Below, piece by piece: positions 33,533 through 42,649 of a stretch of 64,000 bases of DNA. This DNA comes from CADEFQ01 sp050249415 (lineage in GTDB: Bacteria > Pseudomonadota > Gammaproteobacteria > Steroidobacterales > Steroidobacteraceae). Each line of letters opens with the position of its first letter. The first letter of the stretch is position 1. The DNA lies in NCBI GenBank assembly GCA_050249415.1, contig JBFWQO010000009.1, forward strand, positions 62,001 through 126,000. The letters run 5' to 3'. The notes below the pieces were generated by a model, which saw only the letters and a list, made by a program, of their open reading frames with translations, made no database searches and had not been told where the DNA came from. Both the position numbers and the translations under genes were made by a program.

Positions 33533-34741
33533 TCAGAGCACCTCGAACAGCGCCGCCGCTCCCATGCCACCGCCGATGCACATGCTGACGACGACATGGC
33601 GGACGCCGCGGCGGCGGCCCTCGAGCAGCGCGTGGCCCACGAGGCGCGCGCCCGACATGCCGAACGGATGGCCGATCGCGATCGCGCCGCCGTTGACGTT
33701 GAGTCGATCGTTCGGGATGCCGAGCGTGTCGCGGCAGTGGAGCACCTGGCAGGCGAAGGCCTCGTTGACCTCCCACAGGCCGATGTCGGCGACCGAGAGC
33801 CCGGTCTGGCGCAGCAGTTTCGGCACGGCGAACACCGGCCCGATGCCCATTTCATCGGCGCGACAGCCCGCGACCGCCATGCTGCGATAGGCGCCGAGCG
33901 GGCGCAGCCCACGGCGATCCGCTTCATCACGGCTCATCACGACGCACGCGCTGGCGCCGTCGGACAGCTGCGAGGCATTGCCCGCCGTGATGTACCGGCC
34001 CTCCTTCACCCACTGGCCGTTCTTCCACACGGGCTTCAGCGCCGCGAGGCTCTCGTGCGTGGTGTCGGGGCGGTTGCCCTCGTCGCGCGCCAGAGTCACG
34101 GCTTCCGTGCCGGCCGGATTGCCTTCCTTGTCGAACAGCTGCTTGACGCTCGGCAGCGGCACGATCTCGTCGTCGAAGATCCCGGCGCGCTGCGCCTGCG
34201 CCGTGCGCAGCTGGCTCTCGAGCGCAAACTCGTCCTGCGCGGCGCGTGCGACGCCATAGCGCTCGGCCACGAGTTCCGCGGTCTCTATCATCTGGATATA
34301 GGCGGTCGGCATCGCCTCGAGCACCGCCTTCGACTGGGCACGCCAGGCATTCTTGTGCTTGTTCTGCGTCAGCGAGATCGACTCGAGTCCTCCCGCGACG
34401 GCGACCTTGTGCTCGCCGGCCATGATGCTCTTCGCGGCGCTCGCGATCGCGGCGAGACCCGACGCGCACATGCGATCGATCGTCATGCCGCCGACACTGT
34501 CCGGCAGGCCCGCGGTGTAGGTGCACAGGCGCCCGAGGTTGTAGCCCTGTGTGCCCTGCTGGGCGGCGATGCCGAGGATCACGTCGTCGACGTCGGCGCC
34601 GTCGACACCGGCACGCTCGAGTGCCGCACGGATCACGTGACCGCCGAGCACCGGCGCCTCGGTGTCGTTGAATGCACCGCGATACGCGCGGCCGATCGGC
34701 GTGCGCGCGGTCGAGACGATGACGGCTTCTGCCAGGCTCAT
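33533..34741 (-). CDS. Acetyl-CoA acyltransferase (thiolase)
   Basis: This 402-residue degradative thiolase has the nucleophilic Cys in DRMCASGLAA, the His in GHPFGMSGARL and the acid/base Cys in SMCIGGGMG. All are intact, so it should cleave a 3-oxoacyl-CoA or the reverse. It is the last gene of the HIP operon, 10 nt after the MaoC hydratase. Two other thiolases in the window (FadA5-like and FadA6-like) have assigned roles in the side chain and in HIP breakdown; this one is a general FadA-type enzyme and may handle the short-chain products or ring-opened intermediates. The MSLAEAVIVSTARTPIGRAY start is standard. Confidence 0.92.
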   Translation of the reverse strand: MSLAEAVIVSTARTPIGRAYRGAFNDTEAPVLGGHVIRAALERAGVDGADVDDVILGIAAQQGTQGYNLGRLCTYTAGLPDSVGGMTIDRMCASGLAAIASAAKSIMAGEHKVAVAGGLESISLTQNKHKNAWRAQSKAVLEAMPTAYIQMIETAELVAERYGVARAAQDEFALESQLRTAQAQRAGIFDDEIVPLPSVKQLFDKEGNPAGTEAVTLARDEGNRPDTTHESLAALKPVWKNGQWVKEGRYITAGNASQLSDGASACVVMSRDEADRRGLRPLGAYRSMAVAGCRADEMGIGPVFAVPKLLRQTGLSVADIGLWEVNEAFACQVLHCRDTLGIPNDRLNVNGGAIAIGHPFGMSGARLVGHALLEGRRRGVRHVVVSMCIGGGMGAAALFEVL

Positions 34742-34751
34742 GGGCGGGTCC

Positions 34752-35213
34752 TCACTCGAAAAACAACCGGCTGATCGTGTCGACGACGCAGGCGGGCTTG
34801 CCTCCGCCTTCGATCTCGACGGTGACGCGGATCGTGACCTGCACGCCCCCGCCCTTCACGGCCTCGGCCGCCACCACCGCGCCGTGCCCGCGGATGCGCG
34901 CTCCCGCGCGCACGGGGGCGGGAAAACGCACCCGCTCGCAACCGTAGTTCACGCCCATCTTCAGCCGGTCGTAGGCAACGAGTTCCGGCAGGAACTTGCT
35001 CGCGAGGCTGAGGGTGAGATAGCCGTGCGCGATGCAGCCGCCGAACGGCCCTTCGGCCGCGCGCGCCTCGTCCACGTGGATCCACTGGTGATCGTCGGTC
35101 GCATCGGCGAAAAGGTTGATGCGATCCTGCGTGAGCGTCATCCAGTCGGTGCGGCCGAGATCGCGGCCTGTCGCGGCGAGGACGCTCGCCACCGAGTCGA
35201 AACGTTCTGCCAT
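34752..35213 (-). CDS. MaoC-like enoyl-CoA hydratase
   Basis: This 153-residue MaoC hot-dog hydratase has the catalytic segment FADATDDHQWIHVDEARA (Asp and His) followed by GGCIAHGYLTLSLAS. The family adds water to (2E)-enoyl-CoA to give the (R)-3-hydroxyacyl-CoA. It lies between ipdF and the thiolase, 10-14 nt from each, so it belongs to the HIP operon. A hydratase is required in HIP catabolism after the FadE30-type dehydrogenation, and EchA-type enzymes do this in mycobacteria; here a MaoC protein might substitute. The ATG at 35213 sits directly at the start of homology. Confidence 0.88.
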   Translation of the reverse strand: MAERFDSVASVLAATGRDLGRTDWMTLTQDRINLFADATDDHQWIHVDEARAAEGPFGGCIAHGYLTLSLASKFLPELVAYDRLKMGVNYGCERVRFPAPVRAGARIRGHGAVVAAEAVKGGGVQVTIRVTVEIEGGGKPACVVDTISRLFFE

Positions 35214-35227
35214 CGTGCTATCCCCCC

Positions 35228-36013
35228 TCAGGCGTGCTGCGAACTGACCGAAACCACCTCGCCGGTCATATAAGAAGAGTAGTCGCTCGCGAGAAAGACC
35301 ATCACGTTGGCCACTTCCCAGGGCTCGGCGCCGCGCCCGAACGCTTCGCGCGCGCACAACTGCGCCAGCAGTTCCTCGGACGCGGACTTGCGCAGGAACG
35401 CGTGGATTGCGATCGACGGCGCGACTGCATTGATGCGTACGCCGAACTCCGCCGCCTCGATCGCTGCACAGCGGGTCAGCGCCATCACGCCGGCCTTGGC
35501 CGCGGCGTAATGCGCCTGCTCGGCCTGGGCGCGCCAGCCGAGTACCGAGGCGTTGTTGACGATGACCCCGCGCCCGCGCGGCTGCATCACCTTCATCGCG
35601 GCGCGCGTCATGCGAAAAGTGCCCGTGAGCGTAATGTCGATGACCCTGGACCATTCCTCGTCGGCCATCTCGACGATGCGCCGGCTCGTGCCGAGGCCCG
35701 CATTGTTCATCAGTACGTCGATGTCGCCGAGCGTCGCCTGCGCGAACGCGAACAGCGACTGCACGTCCGCCTCCTTCGAGACATCGCACAACTGGCCGTG
35801 CACCGCCTCGAGGCCGGTCTCGCGTCGTATCGCGGTCACCGCCTCGGCGAGCCGGCGCTCGTGGATGTCGCTCACGACGAGACCGCGGCAACCCTCTTCG
35901 GCGCAGCGCTTGGCGACCGCAAAGCCGATGCCGGCGCCTGCAGCGGCGGTGACCAGCACGGTCTTGCCCTGCAGCAGCTGGTGCCCGGGAACGTAATCAG
36001 GTGACGGTTTCAT
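35228..36013 (-). CDS. ipdF: IpdF-like steroid CD-ring dehydrogenase
   Basis: This 261-residue SDR closely resembles Rv3559c (IpdF), the 5-hydroxy-HIP-CoA dehydrogenase of mycobacterial HIP breakdown. The signature VNNASVLGWRAQ, HYAAAKAGVMALTRCAAIEAAE-type and RINAVAPSIA segments match the mycobacterial protein as I remember it. It has a TAAAGAGIG cofactor loop, NNAG and the Tyr/Lys in HYAAAKAG. It probably oxidises a ring-D/C hydroxyl of the HIP-CoA derivative. It lies 31 nt after fadE30 in the operon and 14 nt before the MaoC hydratase. The ATG at 36013 gives the standard N-terminus. Confidence 0.88.
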   Translation of the reverse strand: MKPSPDYVPGHQLLQGKTVLVTAAAGAGIGFAVAKRCAEEGCRGLVVSDIHERRLAEAVTAIRRETGLEAVHGQLCDVSKEADVQSLFAFAQATLGDIDVLMNNAGLGTSRRIVEMADEEWSRVIDITLTGTFRMTRAAMKVMQPRGRGVIVNNASVLGWRAQAEQAHYAAAKAGVMALTRCAAIEAAEFGVRINAVAPSIAIHAFLRKSASEELLAQLCAREAFGRGAEPWEVANVMVFLASDYSSYMTGEVVSVSSQHA

Positions 36014-36044
36014 GATTGCGATGCTCGCCTGTGGGTTCCCGCGC

Positions 36045-37214
36045 TCAACGCGGCATGCCGAGCGCGCGCTCGGCGATCAGGTTCAGCTGGATCTCGTTGG
36101 TGCCGGCGTAGATCGTATCCGAACGGCTGAAGAGCCAGACCTGCCGCAGCTTCCGCGCCAGCGGATCGTCGTCGGTCAGCGTCGCGGCCGCGCCGAGCAC
36201 GTCGGCGGCGAGGGCGCCGAAATCGCGCCGCCAGTTCGACCACACATACTTCGCGATGTAGGCCTCGCGCGCGACCGGCGCGCCATCGGCGGCTGCTTCG
36301 CCCTGGGCGAGCACGCGCAGCGCATTGCAGCGCAAGGCATCGAGCGTCACGGCGGCCTGCGCGATGCGCTGGCGCATGACGGGATCCCGCGCCGCGCCGT
36401 TTCGCTGCGCCAACGCGAGCAGGAAAGCCATTTCGCGCTCGAACCCGGCCTGCTGGCCGAGTGTCGACACGCCGCGCTCGAAGCCGAGCAGGGCCATCGC
36501 CACCTTCCAGCCCTCGCCGGGTGCACCGAGGTGCAGCGCGCCCTCGGTGCGGGCCCCGGCGAAGAACACTTCGTTGAACTCCGAATCGCCGGTGATCTGC
36601 CTGATCGGGCGGATCGTGACGCCGTCCTGCGCGAGCGGCACGAGCAGCATCACGAGGCCGCGATGGCGCTGCGAGCCCGCTTCGCAGCGCGCGAGCACGA
36701 AGATCCAGTCGGACTCGTGGGCCCACGAGGTCCAGGTCTTCTGGCCGTCGATCACCCAGCTGTCGCCCTCGAGGCGGGCGCGCGTCTGCACGTTCGCGAG
36801 ATCCGAGCCCGCATTCGGTTCCGAGTAGCCCTGCGCCCAGTATTCCGTGCCGGCGAGGATCCCGGGCAGGAAGCGCTGCTGCTGCGCCGGCGTGCCGAAA
36901 GCCATCAGTGTCGGGGCGAGCAGCGTCTCGCCGATGTGCCCGAGGCGCCCGGGGCCGCCCGCCTGCACGTACTCTTCGTGGAAGACCACCTGTTGCGACA
37001 ACGGCAGTGCACGGCCGCCGTGTTCCCGCGGCCAGCCGATGCCCACCCAGTGTCCGCGCGCGAGTTCCTGCTCCCAGCGCTTGGCGAGCTTCGGGTCATA
37101 CCGCGCATCGCCGAGCCCCCCGCTGCCCTTGAGCGACTCGAACTCGCCCCGCAAGTGCGCGTGCATCCACGCGCGCACTTCGGCGCGGAACCCGTCATGC
37201 TCCCGCCCGGTCAC
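36045..37214 (-). CDS. fadE30: FadE30-like acyl-CoA dehydrogenase
   Basis: This 389-residue acyl-CoA dehydrogenase matches the mycobacterial FadE30 layout: GYSEPNAGSDLANVQ flavin-contact motif, TGDSEFNEVFF, ERGVSTLGQQ, and GTNEIQLNLIAERALGMPR at the C-terminus. FadE30 introduces the double bond into the propanoate chain of 5-hydroxy-HIP-CoA. I chose GTG 37214, which overlaps the upstream stop as GTGA; the ATG just downstream is out of frame, and the longer open frame has no homology. The gene order ipdF next to fadE30 is like that in the mycobacterial KstR2 regulon (Rv3559c-Rv3560c). It is followed by ipdF after 31 nt. Confidence 0.87.
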   Translation of the reverse strand: MTGREHDGFRAEVRAWMHAHLRGEFESLKGSGGLGDARYDPKLAKRWEQELARGHWVGIGWPREHGGRALPLSQQVVFHEEYVQAGGPGRLGHIGETLLAPTLMAFGTPAQQQRFLPGILAGTEYWAQGYSEPNAGSDLANVQTRARLEGDSWVIDGQKTWTSWAHESDWIFVLARCEAGSQRHRGLVMLLVPLAQDGVTIRPIRQITGDSEFNEVFFAGARTEGALHLGAPGEGWKVAMALLGFERGVSTLGQQAGFEREMAFLLALAQRNGAARDPVMRQRIAQAAVTLDALRCNALRVLAQGEAAADGAPVAREAYIAKYVWSNWRRDFGALAADVLGAAATLTDDDPLARKLRQVWLFSRSDTIYAGTNEIQLNLIAERALGMPR

Positions 37215-38338
37215 GCGGCTGCTCCGTCGAACAGCGCACCCGCCAGGCGCTCGCGCCACTCGGTGGGCGTCCCGAGCCAGCTGTGCGCCGCCTGTGCGCG
37301 CTTGAAATAGAGGTGTGGATCATATTCCCAGGTGAAGCCGACCCCGCCGTGCAGCTGTATGGCCTCCTGGGTGCAGTAGCGGGCCGCGTCGTCGGCGAGG
37401 GTGCGCGCCATCGTCGTGATTCGAACCCTGCGACCCTCGTCCGGCATGCCGTCGAGCTCCCGGGCGGCACCGAGCACCGCCGAGCGCGCGAGTTCCACGG
37501 CGACCATCATCTGCGCGCACCGATGCTTCAGTGCCTGCAAGGTCGCGAGCGGCTTGCCGAACTGCACGCGCTGCGCGAGATGCGCGACCGTCAGGTCGAG
37601 GCACTGCTGCGCCACGCCGACCTGTTCCGAGGCCAGGACGATGCCCGTCAACTGCCGGCCACGCTCGAGCGCCCGATCGGCGGCCCCGCCGCGCGCAACG
37701 CAGTCGACGTCCGGCACTCGCACGCCCGCGAGCCGCACCTCCGCGACCGGGCGTGTGGCATCGAGATTGTCGCGCGCGCGCCTGGCAATACCCTTGGCAT
37801 CGAGCGCCAGCATGAGCAGTCGCCGCTCGCCTTCGGTCGCTACGGGCAGCAGCAGCGAAACGGCAGCCATGGCCGCCGGCACTGCCGGCAGCACGCCGTC
37901 GAGCTGCCATCCCGCGCCCTCGCGACGCACGGCGAGCGGCGCACGTTCCAGCAGGCCGATATCGAGCGTGAAAATCCGCTCGCCGCTCGCGAGGAAGGGC
38001 AGCCAGCGCGCCGCAGCCGCCTCGTCCTCCAGCGCCGCAATCGTCGAGCCTGCAAGAACGGCGCTCTCGAGCCAGGGCACGCACGCAAGACGCTTGCCGA
38101 ACTCCTCCGCGACCAGCACGAGTTCGGTGACACCGAGGCCGAGCCCGCCATGCGCCTCGGCGACCTGCACGCCGCAGGCACCGAGCTCGGCCACCTGCCG
38201 CCAGAGCGCGGCGTCGAACCCGCCCTGTCCAAAGGCAGCCCGCCGCATGTTCGCCGAGTCGCTCGCGTTCGCGAGCAGCTGCCCGACGGATTCCGCGATC
38301 TGGCGCTGCTCTTCGGTGAGTCGCAGGTCCACTGTCAT
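37211..38338 (-). CDS. Acyl-CoA dehydrogenase, divergent partner subunit
   Basis: This 375-residue acyl-CoA dehydrogenase-fold protein begins MTVDLRLTEEQRQIAESVGQLL. It has RVQFGKPLATLQALKHRCAQM and AIQLHGGVGFTWEYDPHLYFKR but lacks a clear SEPxAGSD flavin motif and a GGTNE motif, as partner subunits of steroid dehydrogenases do. It is coupled to the fadE30-like gene by a GTGA overlap, so the two probably form a heteromeric dehydrogenase. In mycobacteria FadE30 is described alone, so this pairing would be a local variation. Which partner it really binds is not known from sequence. Confidence 0.85.
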   Translation of the reverse strand: MTVDLRLTEEQRQIAESVGQLLANASDSANMRRAAFGQGGFDAALWRQVAELGACGVQVAEAHGGLGLGVTELVLVAEEFGKRLACVPWLESAVLAGSTIAALEDEAAAARWLPFLASGERIFTLDIGLLERAPLAVRREGAGWQLDGVLPAVPAAMAAVSLLLPVATEGERRLLMLALDAKGIARRARDNLDATRPVAEVRLAGVRVPDVDCVARGGAADRALERGRQLTGIVLASEQVGVAQQCLDLTVAHLAQRVQFGKPLATLQALKHRCAQMMVAVELARSAVLGAARELDGMPDEGRRVRITTMARTLADDAARYCTQEAIQLHGGVGFTWEYDPHLYFKRAQAAHSWLGTPTEWRERLAGALFDGAAA

Positions 38339-38343
38339 GGGCC

Positions 38344-39222
38344 TCAGCTGCCGTAGACCTTCTGGGCCGGTCGCCCCTCGGCGATCAGCCGGTTCACGAC
38401 ATCGGTCAGCTCCGCGACGTCCCAGCGCGCACCCTTGTCGGTGATCTTGCCCGTGTGCCAGCCCTCGGCGATCGACAGCTCTCCGCCCTTCGCCTCGAAG
38501 CACTGCCCCGTCACGTGCGCCGACAGCGGGCTGCCGAGCCACACGACGATCGCGGCGACGTTCATCGGATCCCAGACATCGAAACCCGAGTCGGGCTTTT
38601 TCACCATGTCCGGCATGGCCCCTTCTGTCATGGCGGTGCGTGCGGCGGGCGCCAGGCTGTTGACGGTGATGCCGTAGCGCCTCAGCTCCACGGCCTGCAC
38701 CAGCGTCAGCGCCGCGATGCCACCCTTGGCCGCCGAATAGTTGCTCTGCGCGACCGAGCCCTGCAGCCCCGCGCCCGAACTGGTGTTGATGATGCGCGCG
38801 TCGACCGGCTTGCCTGCCTTGCTCGCATCGCGCCAGCGGCGCCCGAGGACGTTCGCGAGGCAGAAATGCCCCTTCAGGTGCACCCGCATCACCGTGTCCC
38901 AGTCCTCTTCGCCGAGCGACAGGAACATGCGATCGCGCAGCACCCCGGCGTTGTTCACGAGGACGTGCACCTCGCCGAACGCGGCGAGCGCGCCATCGAC
39001 GATGCCCCGGGCACCGGCGAGCGTCGTGATGTCGCCGCCATCGGCCATCGCGCGCCCGCCCGCGGCGGTGATCTCCGCCACGACGGCCTGCGCCGCTTCC
39101 ACCCGGATGTCGTTGACGACGACGTTCGCGCCCTCGGCCGCGAAGGTGAGCGCATACGCGCGGCCGAGGCCGCCGCCGGCGCCGGTGATGATGACGGTGC
39201 GTCCTTTGCAGATACCCTTCAT
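38344..39222 (-). CDS. SDR oxidoreductase, Rv3548c-like
   Basis: This 292-residue SDR begins MKGICKGRTVIITGAGGGLG. It has NNAGVLRDRMFLSLGEEDWD, INTSSGAG and NYSAAKGGI (Tyr/Lys), plus a C-terminal extension after GQCFEAKGG. It resembles the SDR Rv3548c of the mycobacterial HIP region and the 17-beta-HSD4 type, so a hydroxyacyl-CoA dehydrogenase role in HIP catabolism is likely. It overlaps the fadA6-like stop by 4 nt (ATGA), so the dehydrogenase and thiolase are co-translated, which fits consecutive steps of beta-oxidation. It lies 5 nt before the partner acyl-CoA dehydrogenase gene. Confidence 0.86.
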   Translation of the reverse strand: MKGICKGRTVIITGAGGGLGRAYALTFAAEGANVVVNDIRVEAAQAVVAEITAAGGRAMADGGDITTLAGARGIVDGALAAFGEVHVLVNNAGVLRDRMFLSLGEEDWDTVMRVHLKGHFCLANVLGRRWRDASKAGKPVDARIINTSSGAGLQGSVAQSNYSAAKGGIAALTLVQAVELRRYGITVNSLAPAARTAMTEGAMPDMVKKPDSGFDVWDPMNVAAIVVWLGSPLSAHVTGQCFEAKGGELSIAEGWHTGKITDKGARWDVAELTDVVNRLIAEGRPAQKVYGS

Positions 39223-40379
39223 GCCTGCCCCAGTCGTTCGATGATCGTTACATTCGCCTGGCCGCCGCCCTCGCACATCGTCTGCAGGCCGTAGCGCTTG
39301 CCGGTGCGCTCGAGTTCGTGCAGCAGCGTCGTCATCAGCTTCGTGCCGCTCGCCCCGAGCGGATGTCCGAGCGCAATGGCGCCGCCGTTGACGTTGATGC
39401 GCTCGTGCGGATAGCCGGTCTCCATGAGCCACGCCATCACCACCGAGGCGAAGGCCTCGTTGATCTCGACGAGGTCGATATCCTCGAGCTTCATGCCGGC
39501 CTTCTGCAACGCGTGCCGCGTCGCCGCTATCGGTGCCGTGAGATGCCAGATCGGATCATCGGCCCGCGCCGACAGGTGCACGATCCGGGCGCGCGGCGTG
39601 AGCCCATGGCGCTTCAGCGCCGCCTCCGAGACGACCAGCATGGCCGAGGCGGCGTCGCAGACCGAGCTCGAGACGGCGGCCGTGATCTTCGGATACGCGG
39701 GGTCCACGGGCTGCAACGTCGCCATCTTCCCGAGCGTCGTGACGCGCGCAGTCTCATCCATCCGGAACTCGCCGTAAGGCACGATCTCGCGGTCGAAGCG
39801 CCCTTCGGCGATGGCGCGCAGCGCGCGATCGTGGCTCTCCTTGGCGTAGACCTCCATCGCCTCGCGGCTGATGTTCCAGCGATCGGCGATGCGCTGCGCG
39901 GCGTAGAACTGGTTCACCGGCGCATCGCCGAAACGCGCCCGCCACCCCTTGCTCTCCGCGAACGGCGTCGTGAAGCCGAGCGGCTGCCCGGCCAGCATCG
40001 CCGATGAAATCGGGATGCTCGACATCGTCTGCACGCCGCCGGCGAGCACCACGTCCTGCGTGCCGCTCATCACGGCCTGGGCCGCGAAGTGCACCGCCTG
40101 CTGCGAGCTGCCGCACTGCCGGTCGACGGTGACGCCCGGCACGCTGTCGGGCATGCCCGCGGCGAGCCAGGCCGTGCGCGCGATGTCGCCCGCGAGCGCC
40201 CCGATGGTGTCGACGCAGCCGAAGATCACGTCGTCATACTCGGCGGCCGGGATGCGGTTGCGCTCGACGAGCGCCTTCACGACGTGCGCACCGAGGTCCG
40301 CCCCGTGGACCTGCGCGAGGGACCCGTTGCGCCGGCCGGTGGGCGAGCGCAGCGCGTCGACGATGAAAGCTTCGGGCAT
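39219..40379 (-). CDS. fadA6: FadA6-like thiolase of HIP catabolism
   Basis: This 386-residue thiolase resembles mycobacterial FadA6 (Rv3556c): VTVDRQCGSSQQAVHFAAQAVMSGT-type region with the nucleophilic Cys, SIPISSAM, GHPLGASGTKLMTT, and QTMCEGGGQANVTIIERL with the acid/base Cys. In mycobacteria FadA6 acts in the last CoA-dependent steps of ring C/D breakdown. It lies 17 nt after the fadE32-like gene and is coupled to the SDR by an ATGA overlap. It is one of three thiolases in the window and the one that best fits the HIP pathway. Confidence 0.9.
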   Translation of the reverse strand: MPEAFIVDALRSPTGRRNGSLAQVHGADLGAHVVKALVERNRIPAAEYDDVIFGCVDTIGALAGDIARTAWLAAGMPDSVPGVTVDRQCGSSQQAVHFAAQAVMSGTQDVVLAGGVQTMSSIPISSAMLAGQPLGFTTPFAESKGWRARFGDAPVNQFYAAQRIADRWNISREAMEVYAKESHDRALRAIAEGRFDREIVPYGEFRMDETARVTTLGKMATLQPVDPAYPKITAAVSSSVCDAASAMLVVSEAALKRHGLTPRARIVHLSARADDPIWHLTAPIAATRHALQKAGMKLEDIDLVEINEAFASVVMAWLMETGYPHERINVNGGAIALGHPLGASGTKLMTTLLHELERTGKRYGLQTMCEGGGQANVTIIERLGQA

Positions 40380-40396
40380 CGGGCGTTCTCCGCGTC

Positions 40397-41467
40397 TCAG
40401 TTCAGTGTGCCGGCCGGGCCGATTGGCGCATCGTCGCGCAGCAAGGCGTCGGCGAGACGCGCCTTGTGGAACGCACGATCTCCCCAGGCCGCATCCAGCA
40501 CCCAGGCGCGCTTCATGAACATCTGCAGGTCGACCTCCCACGTATAGCCGCTCGCGCCGTGGACCTGGATGCCCTTGCGCGCGGCGGTCCATGCCGCATC
40601 GGCGCAGGCGAGCTTGGCGTGCGAGACGAGCGTGGCGCGATGGCGTTCGCCACGCGCGAGCGCGAGCGCCGCGCGGTAGAACACCGGACGCGCGAACTCG
40701 ATCTTCGTCACCACATCGGCGAGGTGATGCTTCACGGCCTGGAACGAGCCGATCGGCTTGCCGAACTGCTTGCGCTGCGCGACGTGATCCACGGACAGAT
40801 CGAGCATGCGCTGGGCAAGGCCGACCAGGCGACCGGCCACGGCCACCGCGGCACGATCCAGGGTCACCTCGGCAAACTGTTGCGCTTCGGCGCCGTCCAG
40901 CAGGCGAGTCGAGGCGGTGAACTTCTGCGGCAGGACCGCGAGGCGTCGCGATCCGTCGATGCTCGTCATCGCGGCGCGCTGCAGTCCCGCACCGGGCACT
41001 GCGTGCAGCTCGATGGCGCCGCCGTCGCCCGCGCGAAATGCGAGCACCACATTGGCGAGGTGGGCATCGGCGACGCACGGATTGACCGGATGCTCGATCG
41101 CGAGGCGGGCGCTGCCGTCGACCACCTTCGCCAGCCACTGCTCGCGCAGCGCGCCCGCCTGCGGGATGGCACAGATCAGGTTCGTCGCCACGTAGGCCGT
41201 GTCGACGAGCGAATCGGGGATGGCGTAATAGCCGAGCTCCTCCATCACGAGCGCCCAGTCGACATCCCCGAGGCCGAGCCCACCGAACGCCTCCGGCACC
41301 GACAGGCCCGTGATGCCCTGCGCGGCAAACTTGGCGCGCAGCTCGCGCGAGCGGCCGCCCCCCGTCTCCCAGATCTCGCGCAGGAGTTCCGGCGGTGCCT
41401 CGTTCATCAGGAAGCGGCTGACGGTATCGCGCAGCGCGACCTGGTCTTCGGTGAACGTGAAATCCAC
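40397..41467 (-). CDS. fadE32: FadE32-like acyl-CoA dehydrogenase subunit
   Basis: This 356-residue acyl-CoA dehydrogenase-fold protein begins MDFTFTEDQVALRDTVSRFL. It retains RKQFGKPIGSFQAVKHHLADVV and GIQVHGASGYTWEVDLQMFMKRAW, but lacks a good flavin-contact motif, typical of the partner subunit. In mycobacteria FadE31 and FadE32 form a heterotetramer in HIP catabolism. The gene follows the fadE31-like gene by 15 nt, and order and lengths agree with this pair. I am sure of the family and less sure of the exact orthology. Confidence 0.84.
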   Translation of the reverse strand: MDFTFTEDQVALRDTVSRFLMNEAPPELLREIWETGGGRSRELRAKFAAQGITGLSVPEAFGGLGLGDVDWALVMEELGYYAIPDSLVDTAYVATNLICAIPQAGALREQWLAKVVDGSARLAIEHPVNPCVADAHLANVVLAFRAGDGGAIELHAVPGAGLQRAAMTSIDGSRRLAVLPQKFTASTRLLDGAEAQQFAEVTLDRAAVAVAGRLVGLAQRMLDLSVDHVAQRKQFGKPIGSFQAVKHHLADVVTKIEFARPVFYRAALALARGERHRATLVSHAKLACADAAWTAARKGIQVHGASGYTWEVDLQMFMKRAWVLDAAWGDRAFHKARLADALLRDDAPIGPAGTLN

Positions 41468-41482
41468 GATGTTCGACCTCGC

Positions 41483-42637
41483 TCAGGATTTCGGCAGGCC
41501 GAGTACGCGCTCGGCGATGATGTTGCGCTGGATTTCGTTGGTGCCCGCATAGATGGGCCCCGCCTGTGCGAACAGGAACCCTTCGAGCCAGTCGTGCACC
41601 TCGGGATCGTCGACGAGCTCGGCGCGGGGCCCGAGGATCCGCATCGCGGTCTCGTGCATCTGCAGGTCGAGTTCGGACCAGAAGATCTTGTTGGTGCTCG
41701 CCTCGGCGCCGACCCGGTATCCCTTCTGCAGCCGGCCCACCGTGTGATAACTCGCGAGGTTGTAGGCCTCCGCGTCCATCCACGCCTTCAGCACGCCGTC
41801 GCGAATCGACGGATCGCGATCCGCGCTCGCCTGGTGACGCCGATAGAGGTCGAGCAGCCGCTTCGCGGTGCGCTGGAAGCGCGCCGGCGAGCGCAGCAGC
41901 AGCCCCCGCTCGAAGCCGGCCGTGGCCATCGCGACATTCCAGCCCTGGCCCTCCTCACCCAGGCGATTCTCGACGCTCACGCGCACGTCGTCGAAGAACA
42001 CCTCGGCGAAAGCCTCCTTGCCGTTCAGCGCCCTGATCGGGCGAACGGTGATGCCCACGGCATCGAGCGGCACGAGCAGATAGGTGAGGCCCTGGTGGCG
42101 GGTGCTCTGCGGATCGCTGCGAAAGAGGCCGAAGAGCCAGTTGGCGAACACGGCCCGGGTCGACCAGGTCTTCTGGCCGTTGATCACATATTCCGATCCG
42201 TCGCGGATCGCGCGACTCGAGATCGCGGCCATGTCGGAGCCCGCGTTCGGTTCGCTCCAGCCCTGCGCCCACATGTCGTCGCAGCGGGCCATACGCGGCA
42301 GGAAGCGCGCCTTCTGCCCGTCGGTCCCGTACTCGAGCAGCGTGGGCCCGAGCAGCAGGATGCCGTTCTGGTTCACGCGCATCGGTGCATCGGTACCGTG
42401 GTATTCCTCCTCGAAGATCAGCCACTCGATGAGATCCGCCCCGCGCCCGCCCAGCTCCTTCGGCCAGGTCACGCTGCTGTAGCCGCCCCGCGCGAGCTTC
42501 GCCTCCCAGGCACGGTGCTGCTCGAAACCCTCGCGCGTGTCGTAACTCGCGAGCGGCGACTTCGGCACATTGTCCTGCAGCCACGCGCGCACTTCGGCAC
42601 GGAAGGCTTGCTGCTGTGGTGTGAAATCGAGATCCAT
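41483..42637 (-). CDS. fadE31: FadE31-like acyl-CoA dehydrogenase subunit
   Basis: This 384-residue acyl-CoA dehydrogenase has the flavin motif GWSEPNAGSDMAAI, SLRSPARF-like LLRSPARFQRTAKRLL, and GPIYAGTNEIQRNIIAERVLGLPKS at the C-terminus. These and QHRAWEAKL resemble mycobacterial FadE31 (Rv3562), which pairs with FadE32. The Glu in the YAGTNEIQR region is in the family position. It starts 12 nt after the echA20-like stop and is followed by the partner subunit after 15 nt. It would desaturate a late ring C/D acyl-CoA intermediate. Confidence 0.87.
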   Translation of the reverse strand: MDLDFTPQQQAFRAEVRAWLQDNVPKSPLASYDTREGFEQHRAWEAKLARGGYSSVTWPKELGGRGADLIEWLIFEEEYHGTDAPMRVNQNGILLLGPTLLEYGTDGQKARFLPRMARCDDMWAQGWSEPNAGSDMAAISSRAIRDGSEYVINGQKTWSTRAVFANWLFGLFRSDPQSTRHQGLTYLLVPLDAVGITVRPIRALNGKEAFAEVFFDDVRVSVENRLGEEGQGWNVAMATAGFERGLLLRSPARFQRTAKRLLDLYRRHQASADRDPSIRDGVLKAWMDAEAYNLASYHTVGRLQKGYRVGAEASTNKIFWSELDLQMHETAMRILGPRAELVDDPEVHDWLEGFLFAQAGPIYAGTNEIQRNIIAERVLGLPKS

Positions 42638-42649
42638 GGGGCCGCTCCG